NCBI GenBank assembly: GCA_028279215.1 | Contig: JANQOF010000027.1 | Location: 1 to 64,000, forward strand | Length of the DNA: 64,000 bases | Origin: Pirellulales bacterium | GTDB taxonomy: Bacteria; Planctomycetota; Planctomycetia; Pirellulales; Lacipirellulaceae | Direction: 5' to 3' | Part shown: positions 16,910 through 26,852 of the stretch, piece by piece | How positions within the stretch are numbered: position 1 is the first letter of the stretch | Layout: each line of letters starts with the position of its first letter | Translations under genes and position numbers: made by a program | The notes under the pieces: model-generated | Seen by the model: only the letters and a program-made list of their open reading frames with translations | Database searches by the model: none | What the model was told of the DNA's origin: nothing

Positions 16910-17536
16910 ATGAACCGACGTCAGTTTGCGTTTTGGATCGGAGCAGGTCTGTTCAGTCTGGGCGAGCGCCTGGGAGCTCAGTCGCTCGATACGCTGGCCG
17001 CCGTGGTGATGCAGTGCGCCGAAAAGAGCGTCGACGGAAAGACGTGCGTCGAGCAACAGCGTTGGAGCTACCACGAGAACAACACCTGGCGGTGGTTCGA
17101 ACGCGAAGCACTCGTCGACGAGCGTTGGGAACTTACCGGGCGCACGGTGCCCGTGAATCGCATGACCGGTGAGCATCTGACGCCGGCCGATGGCTACCTC
17201 GACGAAAGCTTGGTGCCCGGTGAAATCCGCACCAGCAAAACGATGCCGCGGGCGGACGATCATCTGATCGCCTACGACGACGAAGACGACTATGGCGAGG
17301 TAAGCGAGGTGCGTCGCGCTCGAAGTGGTCGCCCTCCCAGCAAATGGCTGCGAAGTTTGTATGCTGAAGAGCTTCGGATGTGGTTGCCGGAGGTCGACGT
17401 GCCAACGGTAGGTGTAAGCGGCATGACAGTGTGGACGCACCTCACGCGAGATCACTACTTCGACGCGGAAAAGATTGAAGGTTTGAACGACATGGAACTC
17501 GCCAAGTTACACTCGGTAGCTCACTTTGGTTATTGA
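16910..17536 (+). CDS. hypothetical protein with Tat-like or short signal N-terminus
   Basis: 208 residues, not recognised. The N-terminus 'MNRRQFAFWIGAGLFSLG' has a twin-arginine start (RRQF) and a short hydrophobic stretch, suggesting Tat-dependent export of a folded protein. The rest is acidic and aromatic-rich, with three Trp in 'YHENNTWRWFE', an Asp/Glu cluster near 120-128 ('AYDDEDDYGE') and a conserved-looking end 'KLHSVAHFGY'. No catalytic motif stands out. A 28-bp direct-repeat array ends 32 bp upstream. DUF427 follows 84 bp downstream on the same strand, but there is no functional link I can name. Confidence 0.68.
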   Translation: MNRRQFAFWIGAGLFSLGERLGAQSLDTLAAVVMQCAEKSVDGKTCVEQQRWSYHENNTWRWFEREALVDERWELTGRTVPVNRMTGEHLTPADGYLDESLVPGEIRTSKTMPRADDHLIAYDDEDDYGEVSEVRRARSGRPPSKWLRSLYAEELRMWLPEVDVPTVGVSGMTVWTHLTRDHYFDAEKIEGLNDMELAKLHSVAHFGY

Positions 17537-17620
17537 GGGTACTGGTCGAAGTTGTGGAGCACGACTACGCTTTCGCAAGTAGGTAACAAGTTTTCACGCA
17601 AACAATGACGGAGCCAAGCA

Positions 17621-17902
17621 ATGAAAGCGATTTGGAACGAGACCATCATCGCCGAATCGGACGACACCGTGATTGTCGACGGCAACCACTACTTCCCTGC
17701 GGAGGCAGTTTTGGAGGAATACCTGGTGGCCAGCACTTGCACGAGCCATTGTCCTTGCAAGGGCGACGCGGGTTACTACACGCTCGAAGTGGCCGGCGAA
17801 ACGAACCCCGACGCGGCTTGGTACTACGCGGACCCCAAGCCCGAAGCGGAGCACATTCGCGGACGGATTGCGTTTTGGAAGGGCGTGGTGGTGGTCGACT
17901 AG
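17621..17902 (+). CDS. DUF427 domain protein
   Basis: 93 residues, the full length of a DUF427 domain. It shows the family's landmarks: 'KAIWNETIIAESDDTVIVDGNHYFP' split as an N-terminal beta-hairpin, then 'CTSHCPCKGDAGYY', then 'AAWYYADPKPEAEHIRGRIAFW'. The cysteine cluster with 'CPCKG' is a typical family signature. Structures of this family show a small beta-barrel with no settled activity. It ends six bases before the stop of the convergent DUF1501 gene. The start is the first ATG of the domain. A cytosolic housekeeping role is likely but unproven. Confidence 0.85.
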   Translation: MKAIWNETIIAESDDTVIVDGNHYFPAEAVLEEYLVASTCTSHCPCKGDAGYYTLEVAGETNPDAAWYYADPKPEAEHIRGRIAFWKGVVVVD

Positions 17903-17908
17903 CGCCAG

Positions 17909-19393
17909 CTATGCGATGATGTCGTCGACCACACGGGCCGGCTTCACGCCTGTGAGTTTTTGGTGGAGACCTTGGTGCGGATAGACAAGACGCTCGTGGT
18001 CGATGCCCAGCAGGCGCCAAATCGTGGCGTGCAAGTCGCGGATTTGGACGGGGTCTTTGGCAACTTTGTAGCCGATGGGATCGGTTTCGCCGTAGCTAAA
18101 GCCTTGCTTCACGCCGCCGCCGGCCATCCAAATGGTGAAGGCGTTTGGATTGTGATCCCGGCCAACGAGCTTCATTTCGCGCCCGCCCCGGTTTTCACGC
18201 ATCGGGGTGCGGCCGAATTCGCCAGCGAACACAACTAGGGTGTCTTCCAATAGGCCGCGTTGCTCCAAGTCGGTAAGCAAGGCGCACATTGGTTGATCGA
18301 CCTCCTGGCAGCGCTGTTTGAAGCCGCTGTCGAGGGCTTCGTTCGGGCTCGCACCGTGCGAATCCCAACCCCAGTGGAACAACTGAATGAACCGAACACC
18401 ACGCTCAGCCAAGCGACGGGCGAGCACGCAGTTGTTGGCAAAACTCTCCTTGCCGGGCTGTGTGCCGTAGAACTGGTGGATGTGCTGCGGCTCGTCCTTG
18501 AGGTTCATCGCCTCGGTGGCCGAGAGTTGCATGTTGGCTGCCATTTCGTACTGGTTGATACGGGTGAGTGTCTCGGGATCGCCAAATTCCTGATACGTAT
18601 CCTGGTTGACTTGGTTGATGGCGGTGAGCATGCGATTGCGCATCGAAGTGTCGATCCCCTTGGGGTTTGAGAGGAACAACACAGGTTCGCCCACCGATTG
18701 ACACTGCACGCCTTGATAAACCGATGGCAGGAACCCAGCCCCCCAAGCGCTTTTGCCAGCGCTTGGTACACGTCCACCAGAGACAAGCACCACGAAACCA
18801 GGCAGGTTCTGGTTCTCGCTCCCCAACCCGTAACCAAGCCAGGATCCCATCGACGCATAGCCCAGATTTTGATTTCCCGTGTGCAACAAGAGTTGAGCCG
18901 GCGCGTGGTTGAATTGATCGGTCGTCATCGAACGGATGAACGTCACTCTGTCGATCACGCGCTCGAAGTTTGGCAGGCGGTCGGAAATCCACTGCCCTGA
19001 CTCACCCGTCTGATGAAACGGATAATACGACCCCAACAACTTGGGAACACCGCGGATAAAGGCGAAGCGCTGCCCTTCAAGGAATTCCTGCGGGCAGTCC
19101 TGACCATCGTGTTTCGTGAGTTCTGGCTTGTGGTCGAACAGTTCCAATTGGCTTGGAGCACCCGCCATGTGCAGCACGATGACGCGTTTAGCACGGGGCA
19201 CGAAGTGAGGCTTACGCAAAGCAAAGGGATGCGCCGGGTCGCGCTCGGCTTGATCGGCACCGATTGTCGAAGTTGCACTCGCCGATTGCCCTGCCAGCCA
19301 AAACGCACCCAATCCGGCCATGCCATTCCGCAGGAAGAGTCGCCGTGTTTGGTGGGTCAGCTGAGCGTGCTGGTAGTGTTGCAGAAGGTTCAT
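17909..19393 (-). CDS. DUF1501 protein (sulfatase/alkaline-phosphatase-like fold, Tat-exported)
   Basis: 494 residues. A twin-arginine signal is clear: 'TRRLFLRNGMAGLGAFWLAG' near 16-35. The rest has DUF1501 landmarks, including 'VIVLHMAGAPSQLELFDHKP', 'LDSGFKQRCQEVD', 'VVFAGEFGRTPM' and 'VGRDHNPNAFTIWMAGGGVK'. The fold is related to sulfatases and alkaline phosphatases, but substrates are unknown. In planctomycetes it nearly always pairs with a PSCyt1/DUF1549/DUF1553 protein, as here: that gene ends 46 bp upstream on the same strand. The pair is probably co-transcribed and acts together outside the cytoplasm, perhaps on sulfated or other complex polymers; this is inference. Confidence 0.9.
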   Translation of the reverse strand: MNLLQHYQHAQLTHQTRRLFLRNGMAGLGAFWLAGQSASATSTIGADQAERDPAHPFALRKPHFVPRAKRVIVLHMAGAPSQLELFDHKPELTKHDGQDCPQEFLEGQRFAFIRGVPKLLGSYYPFHQTGESGQWISDRLPNFERVIDRVTFIRSMTTDQFNHAPAQLLLHTGNQNLGYASMGSWLGYGLGSENQNLPGFVVLVSGGRVPSAGKSAWGAGFLPSVYQGVQCQSVGEPVLFLSNPKGIDTSMRNRMLTAINQVNQDTYQEFGDPETLTRINQYEMAANMQLSATEAMNLKDEPQHIHQFYGTQPGKESFANNCVLARRLAERGVRFIQLFHWGWDSHGASPNEALDSGFKQRCQEVDQPMCALLTDLEQRGLLEDTLVVFAGEFGRTPMRENRGGREMKLVGRDHNPNAFTIWMAGGGVKQGFSYGETDPIGYKVAKDPVQIRDLHATIWRLLGIDHERLVYPHQGLHQKLTGVKPARVVDDIIA

Positions 19394-19439
19394 GTGATTT
19401 CTTCCACCACTTCGCGGGAGGACTGCGAATATAGCAAGC

Positions 19440-22391
19440 TTACCTTGTTACGACATCGTCCAAGTTCAAAATGGCGCTCGCTACGATTGTGCGGGCGTAC
19501 GTTTCTGCACTGGCGCCGAGCGAGGTCATCTCCTCGTTATTGGTATCGAACTGCGCACTTGCGTCGTTGTGCAACGACTCCAACACCGAGATGGCTGCCT
19601 CGCGAGCCGTTTCGCCGGTGGCTTGCTCTAGCGCCCATGCGATTTGCTCTCGCACGGTGGCGCCACCCTCGCCCGCCATCCGTTCGGCAAATCCTTGGGC
19701 GCATTCGACAAACGCCGGATCGTTCATCGTCACCAGCGGTTGCAGCGGCGTGTTCGTCGCAATGCGTCTCACGCTGCAAACCTCGCGCGTGGGCGCATCG
19801 AACATGGTCATCGAAGGGTAGGGGCTTGTGCGTTTCCAATAGGTGTAGAGTGCTCGCCGGTAACGATCTTCTCCCTCAGCGGTCACCCACCGGGCACCGG
19901 AATATACGCTTGCCCACACGCCGTCGGGCTGAGGTGGCATGACCGAAGGACCATACATCTTGTTAGACAATTTACCACTAAGCATCAGCGCCTGGTCGCG
20001 GACCATCTCCGCAGTGAGGCGAAGTCGCGGTCCGCGGGCGAGCAGGCGGTTCTGTGGATCGAGCTTAGCGCGTCCAGCGCTCGCTTGCGACTTCTGGCGA
20101 TACGTTGCCGAGAGCACCATCTCGCGGAGCAGCCGTTTGGTACTCCACCGCATTTCGGTTTGGAATCGCGCCGCCAGATCGTCGAGCAACTCGGGATTCG
20201 ACGGCGACGCGCCGCTTGAGCCAAAATCGCCAACGGTCTCCACAATGCCAATTCCGAAAAGTCGTTCCCACAAGCGATTCACCAGCACTCGCGCTGTTAG
20301 TGGGTGCTCGGCCGAGGCGAACCAACGGGCCACGTCGAGCCGATCGACCGGCCCATCACTCTTGATTGGTGGAAACACGGCCGGCACGCCCGGCTGTACT
20401 TCGTCGCCCTTCGCGAGCCAGTTGCCTCGCTCGAATACGAACGTCCGACGACGACGCGCTTTGTCAAGCTCCGAAGTAATGGGAATCGCAATACTGGCAA
20501 TCGCCTCACGATCCGACTTCGCCTGGGCCAATTTGCCCCGCAGCTGCTCTATCTGGCTATCGTTTATCAGGTCGGTCCATTGGCGGGCGGAAGATGCCGA
20601 CAAACGTCCACGGCTGACAACTTGTGCGATTCCACCACTGCCGTTTCGGTTGTGCTTCAACTCGACCTTCAATCGACTTCCGGCGGGCACGTCGACTGGC
20701 TCGTTTGGTACGAACACAGCCCACCGAGGTCGGTCGAACTTAGGCGCGACACCCCATCCGTCATTGTTGTCGGTCAGGCTGGACGCCGGACTCAGCAGCG
20801 GCTCCGGCTCGTCGCACATGGCCAATTGGAACTGCACTTCGCGGGCCGGCTCGTTGCCGGGTGGGTCGATCCATACACGCAGTCGCGTTACAGTGAATCC
20901 AGTTTCGGGAATGCGGATCGCCTCGGCCAAGTCGACCGGCAGCGAATCGATCCGCAACGCTGTGAGTTGTTGGAGAGTTCTTGGCAGGACTGCTTCGAGT
21001 GTGAACACCGAACCAGCAGTCACCGTACCCGACTCAACGAACTCGCTCGCGCCACTCTCCGCGTCCTGCCGAATGATCAGTTTGGTTTGCCCGGTGGAGT
21101 TTGCCCTCTGCAGCACTAGGCTACTCCAAAGGCTAGTGTCTTCGGCGATAGAAGTAAATCGGGCATGCAACTCGCGTTTGAGTTGCGAGATGCGGTGGTC
21201 GAGTTCGTTGGCCCGTTGCCAGTCGTTGCGGTCCTTCGGCACGGCTAGCGCGGGCGTCTCCTCATCTCGATCGCAATCGCGAGTGGAGTTGAATGCGGCC
21301 AAGAATGTATAGAACTCGTCGTTGTCAATTGGATCGTATGGATGCGAATGGCACTGTGCACAGCCAAACGTCAAGCCGCCGAATACTTGCCAAGTGGTGT
21401 TTACCCGGTCGACCACAGCGGCGGTGCGGAACTCCTCGTCGTCGGTCCCGCCTTCGGTATTCGATTGCGTGTTACGATGAAAAGCGGTTGCCACGCGGTC
21501 GCCCATCGTCGCGTCGAGCAGCAAATCGCCGGCCAGTTGTTTGATGATGAACTGGTCGTACGGCAGGTCTTCGTTGAGCGCGCGAATCAGCCAATCTCGG
21601 TAGGGCCAGATGTTGCGATGGGGATCCTTCTCGTAACCCATGGTGTCGGAGTATCGAGCCAGGTCGAGCCACATCGTCGTCCACCGCTCACCGAAGCGCG
21701 GAGAAGCCAACAGCCGATTGACTACTGTCTCGTAAGCGCTCGGCGACTGGTCAGACAGGAAGTCCTGGCGCTCTTGCTCGGTCGGTGGAAGGCCCGTCAG
21801 ATCGAAGGTCACTCGTCGCAGCCACTCGTTTCTGGATGCCGGAGGCGAGGGCGCGAGTCCCTCGTTTTCGATCCGCGCGAGTACGAACGGGTCGATCGAG
21901 TTGCGCCCCCAATTCGGAGTGGTGTTCTCAGGCGGACCGTGAATGCGCGGGGGAACCAACGACCAGTGCTCCTGCCATTCGGCGCCTTCTGCAATCCACT
22001 GTTTCATGAGCGCAATTTCACGCGCGCTAAGCGGTGGGCCGTGGTCTGCTGGAGGCATTCGGTAGTCGGTGTCGGTGTCGGCAATCCGTTCGACCAGGTG
22101 ACTCGCCTCAACATCACCGGGCACAATGGCCGCTGCGCCCGAGTCGCCTTCGGCCAGTGCTTTGTCGCGATAGACAAAAGAGACGCCGCTAGCCTGCATC
22201 ACACCGCCGTGGCACGCCACACAATGGTTGGTGAAAATCGGACGGATGTGGTCGTTGAAGCTTATTGCTTCCGGCAACGTGGAGTCTCCGCGCGCGAACA
22301 CGCCCGGCCAAATCATGGCGAGGGTCAGTCCAAGACCAAGCGGATGCAAGTTTGTCGAGAGGCCGTGCATTCGGCAGGTGGAGACGCTCAA
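19440..22391 (-). CDS. PSCyt1/DUF1549/DUF1553 planctomycete cytochrome protein
   Basis: 983 residues. A signal segment occupies about 15-34, then a single c-type heme motif Cys57-x-x-Cys60-His61 ('CVACHGG') in the PSCyt1 domain. DUF1549 follows (about 150-360, with '[18 protein letters not shown]' and '[20 protein letters not shown]'), a less conserved middle, and DUF1553 (about 690-940, '[20 protein letters not shown]' and '[20 protein letters not shown]'). This is the largest protein type specific to planctomycetes; it is periplasmic or cell-envelope bound and of unknown redox role. ATG 22391 or ATG 22370 could start it; both leave the signal intact. It leads the pair with the DUF1501 gene downstream. 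Confidence 0.9.
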   Translation of the reverse strand: MSVSTCRMHGLSTNLHPLGLGLTLAMIWPGVFARGDSTLPEAISFNDHIRPIFTNHCVACHGGVMQASGVSFVYRDKALAEGDSGAAAIVPGDVEASHLVERIADTDTDYRMPPADHGPPLSAREIALMKQWIAEGAEWQEHWSLVPPRIHGPPENTTPNWGRNSIDPFVLARIENEGLAPSPPASRNEWLRRVTFDLTGLPPTEQERQDFLSDQSPSAYETVVNRLLASPRFGERWTTMWLDLARYSDTMGYEKDPHRNIWPYRDWLIRALNEDLPYDQFIIKQLAGDLLLDATMGDRVATAFHRNTQSNTEGGTDDEEFRTAAVVDRVNTTWQVFGGLTFGCAQCHSHPYDPIDNDEFYTFLAAFNSTRDCDRDEETPALAVPKDRNDWQRANELDHRISQLKRELHARFTSIAEDTSLWSSLVLQRANSTGQTKLIIRQDAESGASEFVESGTVTAGSVFTLEAVLPRTLQQLTALRIDSLPVDLAEAIRIPETGFTVTRLRVWIDPPGNEPAREVQFQLAMCDEPEPLLSPASSLTDNNDGWGVAPKFDRPRWAVFVPNEPVDVPAGSRLKVELKHNRNGSGGIAQVVSRGRLSASSARQWTDLINDSQIEQLRGKLAQAKSDREAIASIAIPITSELDKARRRRTFVFERGNWLAKGDEVQPGVPAVFPPIKSDGPVDRLDVARWFASAEHPLTARVLVNRLWERLFGIGIVETVGDFGSSGASPSNPELLDDLAARFQTEMRWSTKRLLREMVLSATYRQKSQASAGRAKLDPQNRLLARGPRLRLTAEMVRDQALMLSGKLSNKMYGPSVMPPQPDGVWASVYSGARWVTAEGEDRYRRALYTYWKRTSPYPSMTMFDAPTREVCSVRRIATNTPLQPLVTMNDPAFVECAQGFAERMAGEGGATVREQIAWALEQATGETAREAAISVLESLHNDASAQFDTNNEEMTSLGASAETYARTIVASAILNLDDVVTR

Positions 22392-22616
22392 ATAGCGATG
22401 CGAAGGTGAACAGCATACTCAGGCGGGTAGCCTAAATTATAAGCGTCGACAGCCGGATGATACAGCAATAAGGCCTTGTTGGCTTAAAGAACTGCAACCG
22501 ACCGAATGAGTTATTCGGAATATTCTTAGAGATTCTTGCCGGTTGGACGTTCCGATCGAGGGGTACGATATCACCCCGAAACGCATCGTCCCGAAGAATT
22601 GCAGCGTCTTGCGCAC

Positions 22617-23324
22617 TCAAACTCGACTCAATACCGATGCCGGATCGCGGAAGCGGTATCCGACGCCTCGGACCGTTTCGATTAAATCGGCGTGCTTGTC
22701 GAGTTTCTTGCGAAGCGCGCGTACGTGGACGTCGATCGTTCGTTCGAGTACCAGGGAGTCGCCACCGAGCGCTGAGTCGATCAACTCGGAGCGACTGAAT
22801 ACTCTCCCCGGTTGTCTGATGAGCGCTTCGAGTAAGCTGAACTCGCTTGGCGTTAGGTCAAGCACTTCTTCGCCAGCCATCACACGGTGTCGTTCGCGAT
22901 CGACGAGAATCCCTTGGCTAACGAGCGTGTCGCCGCTGACGCCCGCGCCCTGTCTCCGGCGGAGCAACGCCCGAATACGCTCAAGCAGTACCTTGACGCT
23001 GAATGGCTTGGTCACGTAGTCGTCCGCGCCGACACTGAAGCCAGCCACTTGGTCGGTTTCTTCGGCCTTGGCGGTGAGCATTAGAATGAGCATCTCGCGC
23101 GTCACCGGGTCGGACCGCAATCGGCGGCAGATTTCTAGCCCATCGACCAGCGGTAGCATCAAGTCGAGCACCAATAGCTGCGGTCCCTTGAGCCGAGCCT
23201 GCGATAACCCGTCTTGGCCATCGCGAGCGACCATCGTTTCGTAGCCGTCCTGGCGTAGGTTGTAATCCAACACATCGGCCAGCGACCGATCGTCTTCCAC
23301 AATCAGAACCAGCGGTTTAGCCAT
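22617..23324 (-). CDS. phoB: phosphate-regulon response regulator PhoB
   Basis: 235 residues. Receiver domain 1-120 with phospho-accepting Asp54 ('LVLDLMLP'), acidic pocket Glu10/Asp11/Asp12, switch Thr84 and Lys106 ('DDYVTKPF'). An OmpR/PhoB winged-helix domain covers about 135-228, ending 'VDVHVRALRKKLDKHADLIE'. It is the last gene of the pst operon, six bases after phoU, and so should be made under its own control. It would bind TTAACA-like direct repeats such as those upstream of pstS. No kinase gene follows, unlike the usual phoB-phoR pair. The start fits the receiver's first beta strand. Confidence 0.9.
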   Translation of the reverse strand: MAKPLVLIVEDDRSLADVLDYNLRQDGYETMVARDGQDGLSQARLKGPQLLVLDLMLPLVDGLEICRRLRSDPVTREMLILMLTAKAEETDQVAGFSVGADDYVTKPFSVKVLLERIRALLRRRQGAGVSGDTLVSQGILVDRERHRVMAGEEVLDLTPSEFSLLEALIRQPGRVFSRSELIDSALGGDSLVLERTIDVHVRALRKKLDKHADLIETVRGVGYRFRDPASVLSRV

Positions 23325-23330
23325 GGGAGT

Positions 23331-24014
23331 TTAGAATGCTGAGGTGTCTTGTTGAGTGGGTTCACGGCGATGACGTGTAATCTCGCCCTCCACCAAGTAA
23401 ATCACGTCTTCGGCGATGTTGGTGGCATGATCGGCGATCCGCTCGATATGCCGCGTTGCCGAAAAGTAATACAATGCCGCTTCGACCAAGTCGCTTCTCG
23501 ATCGCATGGTCGTTTGTACTTCACCAATAAGCTGGTCGTTCAGCGCGTCGACTTCGTCGTCCCGCTGGCAGATCCGCTTTGCTTCAACAGCATCGAAGTC
23601 GACAAACGCGTCGATTGCGCCACGGACCATTTCGACGGCGACGTCGGCCATCGATTCCAAATTCGTGGCGTCGAGAAACTCTGGAAGCTCGGCGACCGAA
23701 CGGGCACGTTCGGCCACATTCACGGCCAAGTCGCCAATTCGTTCCAGGTCGCCGTTGATTTTCAGTACGGCGGCCGTCCGTCGCAGGTCGATGGCGACCG
23801 GTTGATGCAGAGCGAGGATCTTGAGGCACTCTTCCTCAATCGTCACTTCGCGTTCGTTAACCGCCTGTTCCTCGTTCATGACTTCCCAAACCAAATCGAC
23901 TTGCCGTTTGCACAGTGCACGGCTGGCGTTGCGAATCATGCCCTCGACCACCGACGCTTGGGTCAGCAGTTCGCGCTCGAGGTGCTGTAAGTCGCGTTCT
24001 AGATGTTTGCTCAT
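23331..24014 (-). CDS. phoU: phosphate signalling protein PhoU
   Basis: 227 residues, standard length. Two PhoU repeats of three-helix type are visible, with the family's metal-binding acidic motif in 'EEECLKILALHQPVAIDLR' and in the second repeat 'RHIERIADHATNIAEDVIYL'. PhoU links the Pst transporter to the PhoR kinase and dampens signalling when phosphate is plentiful. It sits between pstB (27 bp upstream) and phoB (6 bp downstream), as in many bacteria. The C-terminus carries an extra Arg/Gln/Thr-rich tail of about 15 residues beyond the usual end, with no known role. Confidence 0.93.
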   Translation of the reverse strand: MSKHLERDLQHLERELLTQASVVEGMIRNASRALCKRQVDLVWEVMNEEQAVNEREVTIEEECLKILALHQPVAIDLRRTAAVLKINGDLERIGDLAVNVAERARSVAELPEFLDATNLESMADVAVEMVRGAIDAFVDFDAVEAKRICQRDDEVDALNDQLIGEVQTTMRSRSDLVEAALYYFSATRHIERIADHATNIAEDVIYLVEGEITRHRREPTQQDTSAF

Positions 24015-24041
24015 TTCGCTAACTCGCTAATGAGTATGGGA

Positions 24042-24902
24042 TCAGCCGAAGCGACCCGTGATGTAGTCTTCTGTTTCCTGCTTCGATGGATTCGTAAACA
24101 CTTCGTTGGTCACGCCGGCTTCGATCAAGTGCCCCTCGTAAAAGAACGCTGTTTGATCTGATACGCGAGCTGCCTGTTGCATATTGTGCGTGACGATAAC
24201 GATGGTGTAATTCTCCTTCAACTCAAAAATGAGGTCCTCGATTCGTAGTGTGCTTGTTGGATCGAGGGCCGATGCGGGTTCATCCATCAACAACACGTCT
24301 GGATCGGTTGCCAGCGCCCTGGCAATGCATAGCCGCTGTTGCTGGCCACCCGACAGAGCAAGCGCTGAATCGTTGAGCCGATCTTTCACTTCATCCCAAA
24401 GGGCCGCTTGCACAAGCGATCTTTCCACGATTTGCTCCAAGCGGTCGCGCGACTTTAGGCCTGCCACACGCGGACCATAGGCGATGTTCTCGAAGATCGA
24501 TTTGGGAAACGGATTCGACTTCTGAAACACCATGCCTACCCGCTTCCGCAGATCAACGACATCGACCTTGGGGCCGCGTATGTCCAGTCCATCCAGCAGG
24601 ATCTGACCTTCGACTCGCGTTTGTTCAATCATGTCGTTCATGCGATTCAGGCATCGCAGGTAAGTACTCTTGCCACAACCAGAGGGGCCGATCAGCGCGG
24701 TGACGCAATTCTCGGGAACATGCAGCGTAATGTCATGCAGCGCGTGGTGCGTGCCGTACCAGAAGTTGACGTTTGTCGTTGCGAATTTCTTTGGCGACCC
24801 TGCCAGTTCGGAAGCCGAACGCAAGATCTTCTCGGTCGAAGCGGTTGGACGTCCGACGGCGACGGGAGAGTCTTCCACGGTGTTTTCACTCCAGCGGCTC
24901 AT
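24042..24902 (-). CDS. pstB: phosphate ABC transporter ATP-binding protein PstB
   Basis: 286 residues. Walker A 'GPSGCGKST' near 92-100, the PstB-specific '[10 protein letters not shown]', Q-loop region '[12 protein letters not shown]', ABC signature 'LSGGQQQRL' and Walker B '[12 protein letters not shown]' are all present. The enzyme hydrolyses ATP on the cytoplasmic face to drive phosphate uptake through PstC-PstA. About 40 residues precede the fold, longer than usual, Ser/Thr-rich with no motif; an internal start is possible but no strong candidate was seen. It lies 59 bp after pstA and 27 bp before phoU in the operon. Confidence 0.93.
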   Translation of the reverse strand: MSRWSENTVEDSPVAVGRPTASTEKILRSASELAGSPKKFATTNVNFWYGTHHALHDITLHVPENCVTALIGPSGCGKSTYLRCLNRMNDMIEQTRVEGQILLDGLDIRGPKVDVVDLRKRVGMVFQKSNPFPKSIFENIAYGPRVAGLKSRDRLEQIVERSLVQAALWDEVKDRLNDSALALSGGQQQRLCIARALATDPDVLLMDEPASALDPTSTLRIEDLIFELKENYTIVIVTHNMQQAARVSDQTAFFYEGHLIEAGVTNEVFTNPSKQETEDYITGRFG

Positions 24903-24961
24903 GGACTACACGCCTATCATTGTTTCCTGTTTCCACACGACTTGTTCTAGTCTCGCGGAAT

Positions 24962-25852
24962 CTACCAACGAACTTTCTTCCCAAACCGGTATCGCACGAA
25001 GGCCGCGACCATATTCAGGCTGATCAATACCACAAGCAGTACGATGATGGCTGCGGCGGCCAAATCGTGAAACTCGGGCTTTGAATGCATGGCCCAATAA
25101 AAAATCGCTAATGGCAAGGCCGAGAATGTATCCCAAACGGATGTCGGTGCGCGGTCGACGTATTGCACCGCTCCCATGGCCACCAGTGGCGCTGCCTCGC
25201 CCAAGGCTCGGGAAACTGCAAGGATCACGCCTGTCATGATTCCCGGCATGGCCGCTGGCAACACTTGCCTCCAGGTGGTTTGCCATCGCGTGGCGCCCAG
25301 CGCGTAGGAGGCTTGGCGGATGGAGCCAGGAACGGCGCGCAACGCTTCTTGAGAAGCGAGAATCACGATTGGCAACACAACCAGAGTCAAGGTGAGTGCA
25401 CCGGCTAGAATGCTCTGTCCAAGATTGAGGATGTAGACGAATATGCCAAGACCAAGCAATCCATAGACGATCGATGGCACGCCAGCCAGATTGGCAATAT
25501 TGAGTTGCACGATCCGCTTCCATCGCGATTCGGCTGCGTATTCTTCCAGGTACAACGCGGCACCAACGCCAAGTGGTACGGCGAACAGAGTCGTCAGGCC
25601 AATGAGCCACAAACTGCCGATCAAATAGACCCAGATGCCGGCCTTCGCGGCGCTGCGAGAGGGTAAGTTACGGATGAGATCCCAACCAAGGTAATCAAAT
25701 CCGCGCCATAGTACGCTAATCAACAGAAACGCAAGGATCGCAACGCAACTAATCATGGCCATCAAGCACACCGCTCCGAACAACTTTGACAGCAGCCGTT
25801 TGCGCTGGCGATATCGGGCCATCAACTCCTGCTCGGCTGCCAGATTCGTCAT
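24962..25852 (-). CDS. pstA: phosphate ABC transporter permease PstA
   Basis: 296 residues. About six membrane segments, with the binding-protein-dependent permease EAA loop around 'EALRAVPGSIRQASYALGAT' near 180-200. The N-terminus is cytoplasmic and charged, followed by the first membrane segment at about 25-47. PstA forms the membrane channel for phosphate with PstC. Its ATG overlaps the stop of pstC by four bases, so the two permeases should be made in equal amounts. The end is 59 bp from pstB. Confidence 0.92.
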   Translation of the reverse strand: MTNLAAEQELMARYRQRKRLLSKLFGAVCLMAMISCVAILAFLLISVLWRGFDYLGWDLIRNLPSRSAAKAGIWVYLIGSLWLIGLTTLFAVPLGVGAALYLEEYAAESRWKRIVQLNIANLAGVPSIVYGLLGLGIFVYILNLGQSILAGALTLTLVVLPIVILASQEALRAVPGSIRQASYALGATRWQTTWRQVLPAAMPGIMTGVILAVSRALGEAAPLVAMGAVQYVDRAPTSVWDTFSALPLAIFYWAMHSKPEFHDLAAAAIIVLLVVLISLNMVAAFVRYRFGKKVRW

Positions 25853-26787
25853 TCGTACTTCTCCCGCACTCGGCTTAAGATGGCTTGGGCAGCCAGATTA
25901 AGCAGCATGGTCGAAACAAATAACGTGAGTCCGACGGCAAAGATGGTGCGGTACTCGGGTGTGCCGTGGGCGTTCTCACCACCAGTCTTTTCCACAATGT
26001 ATGCGGTCATCGTCTGAATACTCTCAAACGGATTGGCGGTAATCCGTGGTGTACCACCGGCCGCCAAGGTGACGGCCATGGTCTCGCCGATAGCCCGCGA
26101 AATGGCGAGCAAGAACGAGGCCACAATACCCGACATGGCCGCGGGTACGATCACCTTGACAGTCACGTCGAACTTGGTGGCGCCCAACGCGTAACCCGCT
26201 TCTCGAAGGCTCCGTGGCACCGACCGCAGTACGTCCTCGGAAAGCGATATGACCGTTGGCAAGATCATGAATCCCACCACGATTGCCGCGCACGCAGCAT
26301 TGGCAGGATCTGCGTTTGGAACCCAGTCGCGTATAATTGGCGAGATGACGATCAGCGCCAAATAGCCGAACACAACCGACGGCACGCCCGCCAGTATTTC
26401 TAGTGCCGGCTTGACGGTTTCGCGAATCCAAGGCGTTGCGTACTCGCTCAAGTAGATGGCCGTGCCAAGTCCTAATGGAATGGCCACTAGCGCGGCGCCG
26501 GCGGTGACGAGTAGTGTGCCGCACAAGAGCGGTAGAATGCCGTATTGCTGGTTCTGCGGTGCCCATTGGGTGCCCGTTACAAACTCAACAATCGACACCG
26601 TACCGAAGAACTGGAGCGACTCGAACAACAGCAGTACGACAATGCCGACCGTCGTCAGTACCGAAACCCCGGCGCAAACCATCAGCACATAACGCACCAT
26701 GCCTTCGATACGATAGCGACGCAAACGCGCCGCGTCGACTACGAGCGATCGTCGCGGATTGTCGCTAGCGATATTGGTTGTGCTCAT
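25849..26787 (-). CDS. pstC: phosphate ABC transporter permease PstC
   Basis: 312 residues from ATG 26787; the nine-codon Arg-rich extension from the earlier ATG was left out. Six membrane segments and an EAA loop 'LRSVPRSLREAGYALGATKF' near 200-220 mark it as PstC. It pairs with PstA to form the channel in the inner membrane. The gene starts 65 bp after pstS and overlaps pstA by four bases. A phosphate-specific extended loop is visible around 'FVTGTQWAPQNQQYGILPLL'. Confidence 0.92.
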   Translation of the reverse strand: MSTTNIASDNPRRSLVVDAARLRRYRIEGMVRYVLMVCAGVSVLTTVGIVVLLLFESLQFFGTVSIVEFVTGTQWAPQNQQYGILPLLCGTLLVTAGAALVAIPLGLGTAIYLSEYATPWIRETVKPALEILAGVPSVVFGYLALIVISPIIRDWVPNADPANAACAAIVVGFMILPTVISLSEDVLRSVPRSLREAGYALGATKFDVTVKVIVPAAMSGIVASFLLAISRAIGETMAVTLAAGGTPRITANPFESIQTMTAYIVEKTGGENAHGTPEYRTIFAVGLTLFVSTMLLNLAAQAILSRVREKYE

Positions 26788-26852
26788 GGATCGTAGTCGT
26801 GCCCGAACGCGCATCTATGCAGCTTCGTGGTCGCGGCGCATCATGCCGCGAC

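Noticed and set aside
22502-22518. CCGAAT/ATTCGG hairpin after phoB as a terminator
   Set aside because: Stem of six bases with no T-run on the operon strand; too weak to call.
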